Shown here: positions 39,089 through 51,500 of the stretch, piece after piece
How the letters are laid out: each line of letters opens with the position of its first letter
Numbering within the stretch: the stretch's first letter is position 1
Assembly: GCA_002118135.1 (NCBI GenBank)
Contig: BDIU01000244.1
Coordinates: 1-64,000 of the forward strand
Length of the DNA stretch: 64,000 nucleotides
Source: Trebouxia sp. TZW2008
Lineage: Eukaryota > Chlorophyta > Trebouxiophyceae > Trebouxiales > Trebouxiaceae
Direction of reading: 5' to 3'
Translations under genes and position numbers: made by a program
Notes under the pieces: model-generated
Database searches by the model: none
Seen by the model: only the letters and a program-made list of their open reading frames with translations
Told to the model about the DNA's origin: nothing

Positions 39089-39678
39089 GACCTTTGCATT
39101 TCAAGATCGTGCTTGCAGCATGTCAGGCTGTGAGATGCCTTCGTACGAAGAGACAACGCTTCAACGGTGCGGTCAAGCTGCAGTCAAATACGTCGGAGCA
39201 GTTGCGCGGAGGTCAAGTCAGTGGCAGTAAGCGGCTGCTGTGCTGGAACCAGGCCACTTGAGTACGCGCAACGGCAGGGATTGGTAGCAATTCCTCGACC
39301 GTGATCTTGGCGCTCCTTCGAACAACAGGCGATTACTTGCAGCAGTCAGAGCACAGAGTCATTGCTTTAGTAATCTTAGTCATGAGCGACAATAGTAAGT
39401 CTACGCATTCAAACGCGATGCGTAAGTCGATAGCGTACGAGCCTTTGACTTAGTCCGACACTGCACCTTTGCTGCGGCCTTGCGCTTGTCGGATTGTCGC
39501 TACTGCAACGCACATAGAGCTTTCTGGAGCTCCACAGCTTCAGGTGAACCTACACAGATTTTCCTGACAAGTCGAACGCGCAGAAAGGGGTTCCGAAAGT
39601 TGCTCGTGATCGACTGGTAGACGGTTTCTCCTCACGTCACCAGGAAGCATGCTTTGACGCTCGCGGCAGTTGGTCAAC
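39089..39678. promoter_or_regulatory. Divergent promoter interval, phosphate transporter / ATG18
   Basis: 590 bp, markedly CpG-rich over its whole length. No ORF or specific element was recognised. Confidence 0.6.
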
Positions 39679-42600
39679 ATGCCACTGCACCGCGCTCCGT
39701 CCGCCAAAGGCATTCTCTATCTGGCGTTCAACCAGGACAACACATGTATCTCTATCGCGGACTACAAAGGCATAAAAATTTACAGCTTGGACACGCACAA
39801 AGTGCTGTATCAGTCTGATCTCGGCGCAGTAAGGTGTGCTAAAATGTCTTTCAAGCTTGTTCAGCACCTCACATCATTACGGGCTATGTTCAGCCTTGGC
39901 CTGACAGTTTGCTGATTTCTGCAGCATAGCAGAGATGCTGTTCTGTACGAGCTTGATGGCATACGTAGGAGCAGGAGAGCAACCCACACTTACCCCTCGC
40001 AAGCTGTTCTTGATCAACACCGCCACAGGCTGCGTCATACAAGATATCAGCTTGCCAACCTCTGTGTTGGCTGTGCGTCTCAACAGGGAGCGGTATGTAG
40101 CTTCAGAATGCATGGTCACAGTAGATGCTCATGCTTGTTTGGCATCCTGTGTTGTTTCTACGCGGCATTTTATATAAAGTATTGCATTGCATGTATGTGC
40201 CCATGTCAACAAAGCCACTTGCACACGTTTGCATATACGCAAAGCAGGCGTGACACTCATGCCTGTGCTGGCAGGCTGGTGGTTGTGCTGGAGCGCAGAA
40301 CACTTGTGCATGACCTCAAAACGCTAGAGCTGTTGCGCACAGTAGAGACACCTTCCAATCCAAAGGTAATCAGAGCTGAAACAGTGCCTGCAAGATGAGT
40401 CTTGGACAGGCTTTGACTTGCTGTCTATCATGTTACATGTAGCATAGACAACTCAAAGCAAACAGTAGGGCCACAAGCCTTTGCACACTCAATCAAAAGC
40501 AATTATACATGTCATTTGCAACTCGAGAATACCACACGCTGCACGCAGTTGCCACATGTCGCTGCCCTTACGTGCTGTGCCAAGGCAGCACATGCCCAAA
40601 TTATATCCTCCAATCTGACTCTGCTATGCCAATGCAAGCTGGACAAAAGTGCCTGGAATACATGCATACTCTCTGCATGTACCTAGCAGGGTCGTGACAC
40701 CTCACCAGCAAACCTGTACTGACAATGATGCCACTGCAGTCTGAAAGAGCCTCAATAGCAAGCTTGCAAATGATACTGACATGACAGTAGTAATAATAAC
40801 AAGTTTCATTGCACATTCCAGCATATACTGCTAGATGTGTGTGTGTGTGTGACATGACAATGATGTCATTGCACCGTGGCTTTGTTCAAAGTAGCTTACC
40901 AGGCAGGCTTGAAACCCAACAACTGGCTTGCTGGCTGAACAGGGCTGTTGTGCTCTCAGCACTGGCTTTGACCCCTGCCTGCTGGCTCTTCCATCTTCTA
41001 GTAAGACTGGCACGTTGAGAGTCTACAATGCAGCCATCACAGGCAGCAGCGTAGAGTGTGAAGTTACCGCCCACAATTCCCCTGTAGCTGTCATGGCCTG
41101 GAATCAGGACGCATCCCTCTTGGCATCTGCCTCCAGCAAAGGCACAGTGCTGAGGGTACATCAGATGCCACAGGTATGATAATTTGAGTCAAGGGTGCAT
41201 GTATGCCACGCTGTGGGACTGCATGACCTATAGCTTATCAGTTGGTTGTGTTCAGCGCCCATGTAGCTTTTGCAATGCACAGCATTCTTTTAATAGGGTT
41301 CATCAGACGCCACAGGTATGATCACCGCTCGCCCCCTCACACCCCTTCATCTCGCTCAAAGTTGCTTGTATGAGCAGCACAGGACTCGGTGTTGAATCAC
41401 AACTCATGAAGTACCTGTTTGCTTCATGAGATCATCAAGCATGCGTTTGTCGACATCTGTGAAGCTCCTTATGCCCAAAGTCTGTCCCTGGACACAACGT
41501 CTTTGGGAAGCAGCTATGTTCATTATGCATTTACAACTTTGTGTTTTGGAGGTGCGACATGCTGTAGCTTTGTACTGATTGCTCTAAGATTTGACTGCTT
41601 GGGTGTGCATTGCTTTGACCTCATCTGTAATGTGTCTCTTGCAGGCCAGCAAAGTTTACTCTTTCAGGCGGGGTTCAAGACCAGCCTCCATCCACTCTCT
41701 GGCATTCACACCTATCGAAGTCCAGCCGCCTCTACTGTGTGCAACCAGTGACCATGGCACTGTCCATATTTTCAGACTTGAGCAGCCGGATAGGTAAGGG
41801 CAATGCCACAGCTGCAATAGCTGCATTTGCACACAGCTGATGCAATGCAATTATGCAGCACCGCCCACATTGACTTCGCACTGCTCACCATTGCAGCACC
41901 TCATGCAGCTCGTCAAGCCAGTGACCTGTACACATACAGTAAACTCTCTTTGTAACAGCTGCTTTGGCTACCAAGATATTTGTCCTTACATTGAATTGTC
42001 CTTACTCAGAGGGACCATTGCAGTCAGTGGTCCCTCTGATCAATGTAGTGATTGGTTACCAACGGCGTCGTCTGTCCTTACATCCAGACTGTCTGTGTAT
42101 CAAGTGTCCTCACCAAGAGAGTTTACTGTACGTTCTAATCACATTCCTGCGTACATCCATTGCGCATGTTTGCTCACACCTTCACATCCAACGTTGCACT
42201 GCAGCCATATGACTGCTGCGCAGCAGCCTGATCAGCAATTCAGTCTTCAACAGGGTCAGTAGGTGGGATTCTACAACCTGCGTGCCTCCAACTTTGTCAG
42301 CAAAGCTTTTGGCTGGCGTAGTGTCCTGCACACATGTGTAGGCTCTGTACCTTGTCAAGGCCATCTGTGTTGCATTCTCACCAGTGATGTTTCCAAATGT
42401 AAAAGGCCAACTTCTGCGAATGCATTTGCCAAGCATGATCAAGCGTTGTAACATGTACAAGCCCTGAAATGAGTCATGTCTTGCAGGCATCCAGCTGCCA
42501 CAGCAGCTGTAGGATTACTACGCTTCGTGATGCCTCGAAGGCTGACTGATGTTGTAGAGCCTCCTCGATGTATTGCCACAATCAAGTTGCCTGGCCGAGG

Positions 42601-42835
42601 GGTGCCTGCAATCTGTGCAGTGCAGTCAGTCGCCACACAGCAAATTGGCAGTAGCGCGCAAGACAGTACACTAGCTGATGACTTGCATGCCAATGCAGGA
42701 GCTGGCACTGTCAATGTGTTAGTCACAACTGCTGAAGGACTGTTCTATGAGTATCATGTGCAGGATCTGAAAGCATCACAAGGGCCTACATGTACGCTGG
42801 AAGCAGAGTCTTACCTGCTAGCACAAAAAGTGTAG
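39679..42835 (+). CDS. ATG18: PROPPIN WD-repeat protein (ATG18/WIPI)
   Basis: Seven-bladed beta-propeller that binds PI3P/PI(3,5)P2 on autophagic or vacuolar membranes. Exons: 39679-39828, 39935-40092, 40275-40365, 40943-41173, 41645-41793, 41897-41920, 42487-42835, all phases closing, giving 383 residues. Key evidence is the lipid-binding FRRG motif (KVYSFRRGSRPASIHSLAF) and blade sequences LAFNQDNTCISIA, MLFCTSLMAYVGAGEQP, LEVLHDLK-like VVLERRTLVHDLKTLELL, and VAVMAWNQDASLLASASSKGT. The end of blade 7 reads VTTAEGLFYEYHVQ. The 24-nt exon 41897-41920 encodes a Ser-rich stretch and was inferred only because it closes the frame into the last exon. The acceptor of exon 2 (AG at 39933) is chosen for frame. 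Long introns at 40366-40942 and 41174-41644 hold no gene. Confidence 0.9.
41297..41327 (+). repeat. Shadow of ATG18 exon 40943-41173, donor end
   Basis: GGGTTCATCAGACGCCACAG followed by GTATGAT repeats, 142 bp downstream, the exon end GGGTACATCAGATGCCACAG|GTATGAT. The GT donor is retained. Confidence 0.85.
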
Positions 42836-43675
42836 AACCTGGTGTCTGATGTCACAGTCGTTAAGTCCAGTGATGTCTGGATTCAGTGCGAATGTCATGT
42901 CTTGTGTGAGTGTGATTGGCATGTGAGCTAAGTTTGGTGCAGTAGATGGTCAGTCCAGCCCCATCGTCAGCTAAGAAGCGGCTTGTATTATGGAGTATAG
43001 GCAAAGTATGTACAGCAAGATTTTCAGCATTGCGTCTTGGCGTATGCGTTGATATTACAGTAGCTTCAAAGATTTAGTATTCTGCTCAGCGTTGGCCCCC
43101 TCAACCATTCCCGGTATGGTCAGCAGCACTGCGTCTTCGGGCATATATACTCAGTGTGTGCCAATGCAAGTGATAATGGAATTGCTGACGCTCAGCCAAC
43201 TTGAACAGTTAGCATGCACACACATGTGCATGCAGTGCGGGCTAGGCCTCCATGGGCAGCAATGTTGTCTACAATATGTAGAGAGACACAAAAGAGATTA
43301 AGAAGTGTTGGGCAGCCTGATAAGGCTCGTCCCTTGTGCTGAAGTCAGAACTCCAGCATGACACTTCAAATTGGAAGACGCTGAACAAGACTGGCTGCAG
43401 CACTGCCTGTTCTCCAAACGGCTTGGTCGCTCTGAAACCACGAATTAGTGGGATCACTACTGATCCAAGGACTTGCATGATGCTCCGACGCACGAAGCTC
43501 CACGGGCCAGCAGAATTCCAGCACCCTGCAAATTAGTGTTTCGGCTCTGCTGGATCTCACCGACTAGTGCGTGGCATCTGCTTGACGCCCGACACTGCTG
43601 GACGTCTTGATCAATTAAGTCGGGTCATAGTCCTGGTCGCGTTCGTCGTGTGCTGGCTGACAACACTTGCCAAAT
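42836..43675. other. Intergenic interval, ATG18 / ARL8
   Basis: 840 bp between two plus-strand genes, the only tandem pair in the window. It includes the minus-strand ORF 43478-43269 listed separately and a CpG-richer right end serving as the ARL8 promoter. The rest shows nothing recognisable. Confidence 0.5.
43269..43478 (-). CDS. Hypothetical small protein, unrecognised
   Basis: An open frame of 69 codons from ATG at 43478 (MQVLGSVVIPLIRGFRATKP) to a stop at 43269. The start is basic and hydrophobic, resembling a mitochondrial leader. The frame extends upstream as SFVRRSI without an ATG, so an upstream exon is possible. No family was recognised. Support comes mainly from context: a minus-strand gene here would restore the strict strand alternation of the window and would share a promoter of about 200 bp with ARL8. 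It may equally be a chance ORF. Confidence 0.3.
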   Translation of the reverse strand: MQVLGSVVIPLIRGFRATKPFGEQAVLQPVLFSVFQFEVSCWSSDFSTRDEPYQAAQHFLISFVSLYIL

Positions 43676-44853
43676 ATGGCTAGCATGTGGCAACGCTTCA
43701 TGGATTGGTTGCGAAGGTGCGATGTTATGTCTTGAGCTCCCGACAATTTCTGCTGCTCACTTGCTTAGCCACTTGCTTCTGCACGTGCAGTCTGTTCTTC
43801 AAGAAAGAGATGGAGCTTTCGTTGATAGGGCTGCAGAACGCTGGCAAGACGTCCTTGGTCAATGTTCTCACAACTGGAGCTTTTCACGAGGACATGATAC
43901 CTACAGTGGGCTTCAACATGCGCAAAGTCACAAAAGGCGCTGTGACCATCAAACTTTGGGATTTGGGGGGCCAGGTGAGACAGCCATCAACATTGCTGCA
44001 GATGCTGTCATCTATCCCACCTCCACAGCATGCAGATGAGCACTTGCAGCTGAGCATAAGCTTCACTGGTTATCTGCAGCCCCGTTTCAGGAGCATGTGG
44101 GAGAGGTATTGCCGAGGGGTGCAAGCCATTGTCTATGTGGTAGATGCAGCAGATCACGATGGACTAGACCAAGGGCGGAAAGAGCTGCATGAGCTTTTGC
44201 AGAAGCCGTCCTTGGCACGCACTCCATTGCTGGTCCTGGGCAACAAAAATGATCTGCCAGGAGCCTTGTCCACCACTGAACTTATAGAGCGATTGGACTT
44301 GAAGGTATGCAGATATGCATGGCTGAAGTTGCTCACCTGATGAAAGAAGTATACTTGCGACCAAGACTGCAAAGACCTGTATAGACTGTATACACTGTGC
44401 ACCTGATGCAAAGAGTAAAGTTGCAACACAGATTGCCCAGACCTGGCACACATGGCTATTCTGATGTCAAGCATGCTTTGGGTGCTTTGCTATCTGCAAG
44501 CATGCAAGCGCCAAAGCCTGCTGCATCTGGGTCGCAGATGCAGATAACTCAAGCTCTGGTGGCTGTTGAGCTGCAGCCATCACTGGGTCTCGCTTACCAT
44601 CTATGCAAGTTTTGCAATTCCAAAATTGATGGCAGGCAATTGAAACAGTGAAGCTTCCTGTGCACAGTCTCGCCCTGTTTCCTACCTTTCTGGGACTTTG
44701 TTTGATATGGGTAGCTAAACGACAATTTGTGAATGGTATTGTGTAATGCAGGCACTGCAAGATCGGGAGGTGTGTGTGTACAGCATTTCATGCAAAAATC
44801 AGACCAACATTGACAAGACAATTGAGTGGCTTATGAAGCATGCCAAATCATGA
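43676..44853 (+). CDS. ARL8: ARL8 small GTPase (Arf-like 8)
   Basis: Arf-family GTPase acting on lysosome/vacuole positioning and late endosomal traffic. Exons 43676-43716, 43791-43974, 44080-44304, 44752-44853 give 183 residues, close to the family's 186. G1 is GLQNAGKTS, the switch I region is [12 protein letters not shown]3 is WDLGGQ, G4 is NKND and G5 is SCK. The N-terminus [21 protein letters not shown] is the amphipathic helix typical of ARL8, which is acetylated rather than myristoylated (no Gly2). The downstream intron 44305-44751 contains a 69-bp internal duplication. TGTAA signals follow the stop. Confidence 0.97.
44325..44450. repeat. ~69-bp tandem duplication in the last ARL8 intron
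   Basis: CACCTGATGAAAGAAGTATA...AAAGACCTG recurs as CACCTGATGCAAAGAGTAAA...CCAGACCTG. It is entirely intronic. Confidence 0.8.
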
Positions 44854-45505
44854 AGGCCAGTGTAACATGTGCTGTAAGATACACAGTTTCGAAAATGAAA
44901 CAAGCAAAAAGGTCGTGTTGCTTGTTGGAATGAAAAGTTGCAGCACTACAGAGGTCTTGTCAAGTCATTAGTAGTATGCTTGATGGTTTAATCGTCATAC
45001 TGCAGCATTGCTTGACAGCTCAGGCACAGCTGTTCATTTGGCACTTAATGCGAATTGTGCAGTATTGCCTGTCAGTATCTGAACAGCATGTACAATGGCG
45101 TTACAGCAGCAAAACGATTGCATGTTTCTGATTGTTACACTTGTTTGCGGTGACACAGCGAGATGATGTGCATGCACGGCGTGTGTGCTTCCTACGTCAG
45201 CACACAGCATGGAAACAAGATGTGGTAGGTTAAATGACCAGTGCAGAACAGCACGACAACTGAAACAAACAGTGTCAACTAGAAGAAATGTGACACACTG
45301 CATCATATGATGCTTTTATACTTATGCAAACAACACACCACATGTCATTGGGGTCCTACGTGGTGAGTCAAATGTCATCCACTGCTATGTAGTTTGCTAA
45401 GCATCATATGCATGTTAGCTTCTGTCAGTGGCACAGCCCCTAACAGTCGCTAAATCATCCTGCAACACTGAAAGCACTGCAACAACTGTTGCTGCTGCGC
45501 TGGCA
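44854..45505. other. Convergent 3' intergenic interval, ARL8 / TIC100-like
   Basis: 652 bp. Apart from the TGTAA signals for ARL8, nothing recognisable was found. Confidence 0.55.
44861..44877 (+). terminator. Two TGTAA polyadenylation signals after ARL8
   Basis: TGTAA at 44861 and 44873, 8-24 bp after the stop codon, in the chlorophyte poly(A) consensus. The very short 3' UTR implied is unusual but possible. Confidence 0.4.
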
Positions 45506-48500
45506 TCATGTTGGCCGTGACAAGCGGCGTCTGCGCTGCGCCTGTTTTGCCACACGCGCAAAGGCTTGGTTCAGCCCCAGCGTAGCCCGTCGACTCATGC
45601 TGAGAGTCATGCTGGCAAAGACAGTAGGGCGGCCAAAACCTGGTGGGTGTCGGAAAGGCCCCTGTCCACCGTTCTGCCCTTCATCCTCTTGGTGAGATGA
45701 GTGCTTAGCATCAGTGCCTAAGTCTGCAGAAGCGTACAAGTCCTCGGAGTCGCTGTCAGAGCCGCTGTCAGAACCGCTGTCAGAGCCGCTGTCTGAACTT
45801 TCCCCTTGTTTCTGTGGCCTGGCGGGTCTCCTTTGCCCAGGGTGTTGTTCCAACCACTCTGCTTCTTCTTCTGCTTCCGCATTCCGTCGATCAATAGCCT
45901 GCATGCACAGCTTACAGATGTGATAGCAGCGCAAGAGATATACAAAACAGATATGACTGTATATTGCTGCGAAATCCAAGTTGGTCTTCTTGTTTTTATC
46001 GTTTCAAAGCCTGCATGCACAGATTCCAGATGAAGAAGCCATACGGCAGGAATTGAACACAGAACCTGGCTGTCTGATGCGACACAATTCAAGATTCTCT
46101 CCTGGTCATCGTTTCAACGCCTGCATGCACAGCATCCAGATGTAGGAACAATGCAAGAAGGATGTGACTGTTTGATGCCAAGTAATCCAGACACTTTCCA
46201 GCAGGCATTAAGCTCAAACAGACAGCTGATGCTCATAAGTCATCGGAATCAAAGACACAAACTCCGTCATGACCTACAACAGGCAACTTAACTCACATAT
46301 GCTCACTGTTCACTTTGCAGGTTGAAAGTTGTTTTTAGAGATACAATACAGAGGCCACAGGACAATATTCAAAGTAAAGTATACTATACCCAATGGGAAG
46401 CCATACAGACTGTCTGCACTGTAGCTCACTGTCACAAAGTCAAATCAGCTTCATGTCCACAGAGCACATGACACATATGCACCAAACACATTACACACAT
46501 GCTCAGAAAAATTATCGTATGCATGCTCAAAAGGTTGCACAGAGAGGCATCAACAGCCATGCCAAGGTGAGCACACCATACAGACAGACCGCTTGAACTC
46601 CCACACAAGTGAGCAATGTCCTTTGAATCCCTGTTAAGTGTAGCTCAATTGGCATGCTACAATGCGCAAGACATGGAACCTGAAAGTATGCATCACTGAG
46701 ACGCAGTGTGCATTGCGGAACACACAATATATTGGCGCCAATATGCAATAGCATTACGCAGGTAATGCTGAGTATCAATCATTGCAACCAGGAGTATGAT
46801 GATTCACTCTCACCTCCTGCAGTTCGTGCTGAACCTCTAGCGCAATCTTTTCATTGACATCAGATTCTCCATCAGTTTCAGGCTCTTTTGGCTTGTACTT
46901 CTCTCTGTGCTGCAGCTCCTCAAGTATCTGCCCGTCTGATGGCCAGAGCGCGTCATCAAGCTTAAGCAGGATTTCCTGCCTTGTTTCTGGGCTATGTGAA
47001 AGTAGTAAGTCTGTGTTGATCTTCCGCGACTCATCCCAGTACCTCTCTGCCTTGTCCATATCACTGCCAGGCTGCACACCATGGATCAAGCTAAGAAATG
47101 GCGCAGCATGCAACCTCGTGCAATGCAGTGCCCATTGAGTCAGGCTAAGTAGAAGCCCAGCATAAGATCTTGTGGTATGAAGGGTTCATGCAGTCCAGCT
47201 AAGTAAAGGCGCAGCACACAGACTTGTGCAGGCAGTGCCCATTGATTCAGGCTGGGTGAAGGCACAGCGCTCAACCTCACGCTACCAAGATCCTGTTGAG
47301 TTGGGCTAAGCAAAGGCCGGGCACACAACCTCAAATTATGAAGTGTCCATGCCAAGAAACAAAATGGTTGGAGACAGATTATCACCTCTGTACGCACCTA
47401 GCTCGGGCCCTGAGCCTGCCTAGCATCCAACAAAAGAATGAACAAACAAATCAGCGAACGAATGGCTGTATTGAAACAAAGTTCACATCCATGCAGTGTC
47501 CCTGCTGCCAGACAGATCAACAGGTGGCACGCTCTAGTTCAGCTGGCCGCAATTTGGGCTCAAGCAGCATTTTCCCACACAAAGATGGGATCCCTGTGCA
47601 TCCCTTTGCTCTAGTAAGAACTTTGCAGCTGGCCAGCTGGAAAACAAAGCACTCAGAAGGAGTGCCGCATACCGTCAGACACCAGCACAAGTCATGCGAT
47701 ACACATTTTGAGTTGAAGCCCTTGCACGCACACTACACTGTTGCTGGGATGCATTCTCAGAAAGTGTATAGCACATGCGTGCCAGAGCTTAAGACTGTAC
47801 TCACTGTGCTGCCGTCAACAGAAAGGAGAAGAGGAGGTGCTACTGAGGGCAGCGATATGGCCAGGACGACTCACCTTTGTGTGGTAATCAAAGTTCCACA
47901 TGTTGAAAATCTTCCGATGGTTCTCTGCTGTCCTGAGCATAACCTGTTTGACCTCGTCATTATCGGGCAAAGGGTAACATTGACCCATGGGACCAGGGGC
48001 CATGAACTTAGTGCCGTGGGGGTAGTGTATGGGGTCCTGCAGTAGCACTGCCATATGTGAAGACAGGGACAGAAGAAATGAGACGTACATGCCGTTTGGC
48101 GTCACTACATGCGCCTCTGTGAGCAGCAGCAGCAGTGTGGAAAGCACACAGCATCACTCGCCATGCTGGTCAAGTCATAAGTCCAAATCCGTCTGGCCGG
48201 CCTATAAAGATAGTGCCGTGGGGGTAGTGCATGGGGTCCTGCAGTAGCACTGCCATATGTGAAGACAGAGACAGAAGAAATGAAACGTATATGCCGTTTG
48301 GCGTCACTACAAACACCTCTGTGAGCAGCAGCAGTTTGGAAAGCATACAGCATCACTTGCCATAGTGGTCAAGTCACAGATTCAAATCCTTCTGGCCGGT
48401 GCCTGCCGAAGTGTTGCGGGGGTAACGCATGGAGTCCTGCAGTAATTTGCCATGTGTGGAGAACAAGAAACAAGCAGTCTATGCCATTTGACAATGTCAT

Positions 48501-51500
48501 GTGCGCCTCTGTGAGCAGAAGCATCTTGGGATGAATATAGCCATGTTGCCAAGTTGGACACTTGAAGCTGGCTCATGAACTTTAGTGCACTGGGCTAGTG
48601 CAGCTTACTGCAGATTAGTGCAGAGAGTTTAGTGCAGTATGCAACCCCAAAAGGTCATGGTGGCAAAACCTACCCCAGATTTACATGCAAACTGAGAACA
48701 CTTCACCCCTGCCTCAATTCTGCGCAATGTACAGGACATGCTACTGACTAAGCTTTGATGGCAAGACAAAACCCAGTTAGATATTCAAGCTGGGAATATG
48801 TCATATCTACATTGACTGGGTTGTCAACCCATGTGCGTCCTGAGCCATCATCAGGATACTTTCTCAAAACCAGAGATACCCGATTCTGTGCAACGTATAA
48901 GATATGCTACTGATTTGGGTATGATGGCCAGACAAACCCAGTTTGACATGCAAGCTGGGAATGTGTCACACCTGCATTATTGGGGCTGGCAACCCATGTG
49001 CATCCTGAGCCATAATCCAGGAAACCTCTCCATCTGGCTTCCATTGGAATTGCCTTGCCCTTGCAACAACACTCTCAATCTCTCGCAGCATTCCCCTGCA
49101 GACAGCAATCTGTCAGAAACCCTGTGCAGCGTCTGCCCACGTAGACTCCTGTCACAACACCTTGCCCTGCTGACACAATCTCAATCGCCTGCAAGACTGC
49201 CCTGCAAACACCAACCTGTCAGCAATCCTGTGCTGTTCGCAGAGGCTTTTGTCACGAGCCCTGTCGGCAACATGCTCAATACTTTGCAGCATGCACACGG
49301 CAGACACCAACTTGTCAGCAATCTTGTGCTGCTTCTGCTCATCAAGGGTCTTGTTGAAAGCCCTTGCCCTAATGATACCACCTGCAATTGCCAGCAGCAA
49401 CCCCCTGCAAACACCAACCTGCTCTGTTTGAGCTAGCAGTTTGACCGTCAACATGGCTCAACACAGGTGATTTGAGCGGCCCATGCATTCACCTGCATCT
49501 AGCAATGCCGACAGTCAAATGCATACTGCTCACCAGGGCGCACACAAAGGCAAGGGAAAACATTCAGAGCTGTTGCAGGCTGAGATGAATTGTCTGACAA
49601 GTTGCTTCAGACACCATGCTGATGCTGACACCGTCAACATGACATTGCTTGTATTTGCAGCAGCAATGGGTGACCAGGGCAGACTCAACAGCAAGACAAG
49701 GTTGCATGGTGGCCGGAACGGGAGACAGGAGAGGGTTCCCAGCTCCTGCAACAAGGACGATGCCAGCCATTAGGCGGGCCATAACGCAGCCAGACAGCAT
49801 CGATGGTGAACTTACTTGATCTCCAACTCGTGACAATATTCTGCAGTCTCATCAGGCCCGTGTACCCACAGGCCATTTTCCCATGTCCCTTGAACAGTTG
49901 ATTTATCAATCTCAGCCTTTGAAAGCTCCCAAGCCTCAACAGGGTCCATACCCTCTCTGATCCTCTTGCGAAAAGGGCCTATATCCGACTGCGATCCACA
50001 CCTGCCACAAACATCATGCTTATAGGCAAGGCACAAAGATCTGCACTACAGGCTGTCCATACCCTCTCTTGCCCTCTTGCAACAATAAATTATGTCTGGC
50101 AGCAACCCACACACAAACATCTGGCTTGTGAGCAAGGCACAATGATCTGCACTGTAGGCTGTCCAGACCCTCTCTTATCCGCTCGCGACAAGGCACCAGG
50201 TCTGACAGCAACCCACACCTGCCACGAACATCTGGCTTATGGGCAAGGTACCAAGATCTGCACTACAGGTTATCCATGCCCTCTCTTGTCCTCTTGCGAC
50301 AAGAACTTGTATTTGACAGCAACACACACCTGACACAATCATTGCAAATCATCAGTAGAACTTAAAGTCTTGAGTAGGGAGCGGAATGTGACTCGTCAGA
50401 CTTCCAAGCTTGAAAGCACAGGTGAATGTGTCTGGCAACCAAAGGCAGCTAATCAGAGTTTGCCTGAACGAAGAGGCAAATGGCTGATGTCCCAGGAAGA
50501 AGGACATGCGCCACAGATGAGGCAAATCTTGTGCAGCGAGCATTGGCTTCTTCCCTGTGCAACTTCCTGTCTCTTAAGTGTGGAATATGGAGTCTCACAA
50601 AGACATTGACGAAATGAGACTGGATTTGTTGTACATCTACGTGAACCAGATTCATGCTGTGCTTCTTTCAAGATATGCTGTGTAGCAATTCCACACCATT
50701 GGTTTCTCACAAATGCTGCAGGTGTCTGTGCTGTACAACATGATGATGGAAAGTGTGCATCTACTGGCAGCTGTATGCTTTCAGCCTGATGTAACAGTGC
50801 ACATGCAACTTGATTGCATAAGTAAGCTTGACAAGCAATACACAAATCTGAAATGTAGTTCTGACTGAGCAAAATGCCTTGCAGCAGGATGACTGTTCTG
50901 CTGACACGAAGACCATGACACAAGATTCATTGCAAAAGCTGCGAGAAACAAAGTCAACAAGCACGGAATACCCTGTATGTCTGTGAAGCACAAGCAGAAA
51001 CAGAGTGAAATAACAAGAGTGAATATTGGCTCAAGTGCTGTGCATGCAACTGTGAAGGCATACCCATGCCGCTTGCCATAGACCCATTCGCCCTGATATA
51101 TCATCCCATCCCATGTTGATTCGACCCCGAGGCCATGTGCACATCCAAACCTGAATTCACCTTCATATCTGCAAAGCATTTGGACGTGAGGCAGTGCTTT
51201 AATTCTGCCGTGGAATGTAATGCCTTGTCATGTTGTATGCAGGCAACAGCGAAATGTGCTGACCATGCGCTGAACACCATTGAGTAAGGTGTGGAACGGA
51301 CGAGGAGGGCCTGCTGATGCTGTGATGTAGCGCAGCAGCTGTAGTTGTAAAGCTGAATGGGACGTGTGCTGCTATATGGTAGCTGTGCAGCTGCATGAGA
51401 TGCATGCTGATATAGTGCACTTGTGCAGCTGAATGAGATGTGTGGTATTATACTGTAGGTGTGCAACTGAACGCGAAGTGTGCTGCAGTAATGTAGTGAA

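Noticed and set aside
42263..42451. Candidate ATG18 exon reading ASNFVSKAFGWRSVL
   Set aside because: No acceptor puts this frame in phase with the preceding exon. The 24-nt Ser-rich exon at 41897-41920 joins directly to 42487 in frame.
48150..48400. tRNA-like 3' half (GGTCAAGTCAC...GATTCAAATCC)
   Set aside because: The TTCAAATC resemblance recurs twice because the intron unit is duplicated, but no matching acceptor stem, D-arm or anticodon arm could be folded around it.
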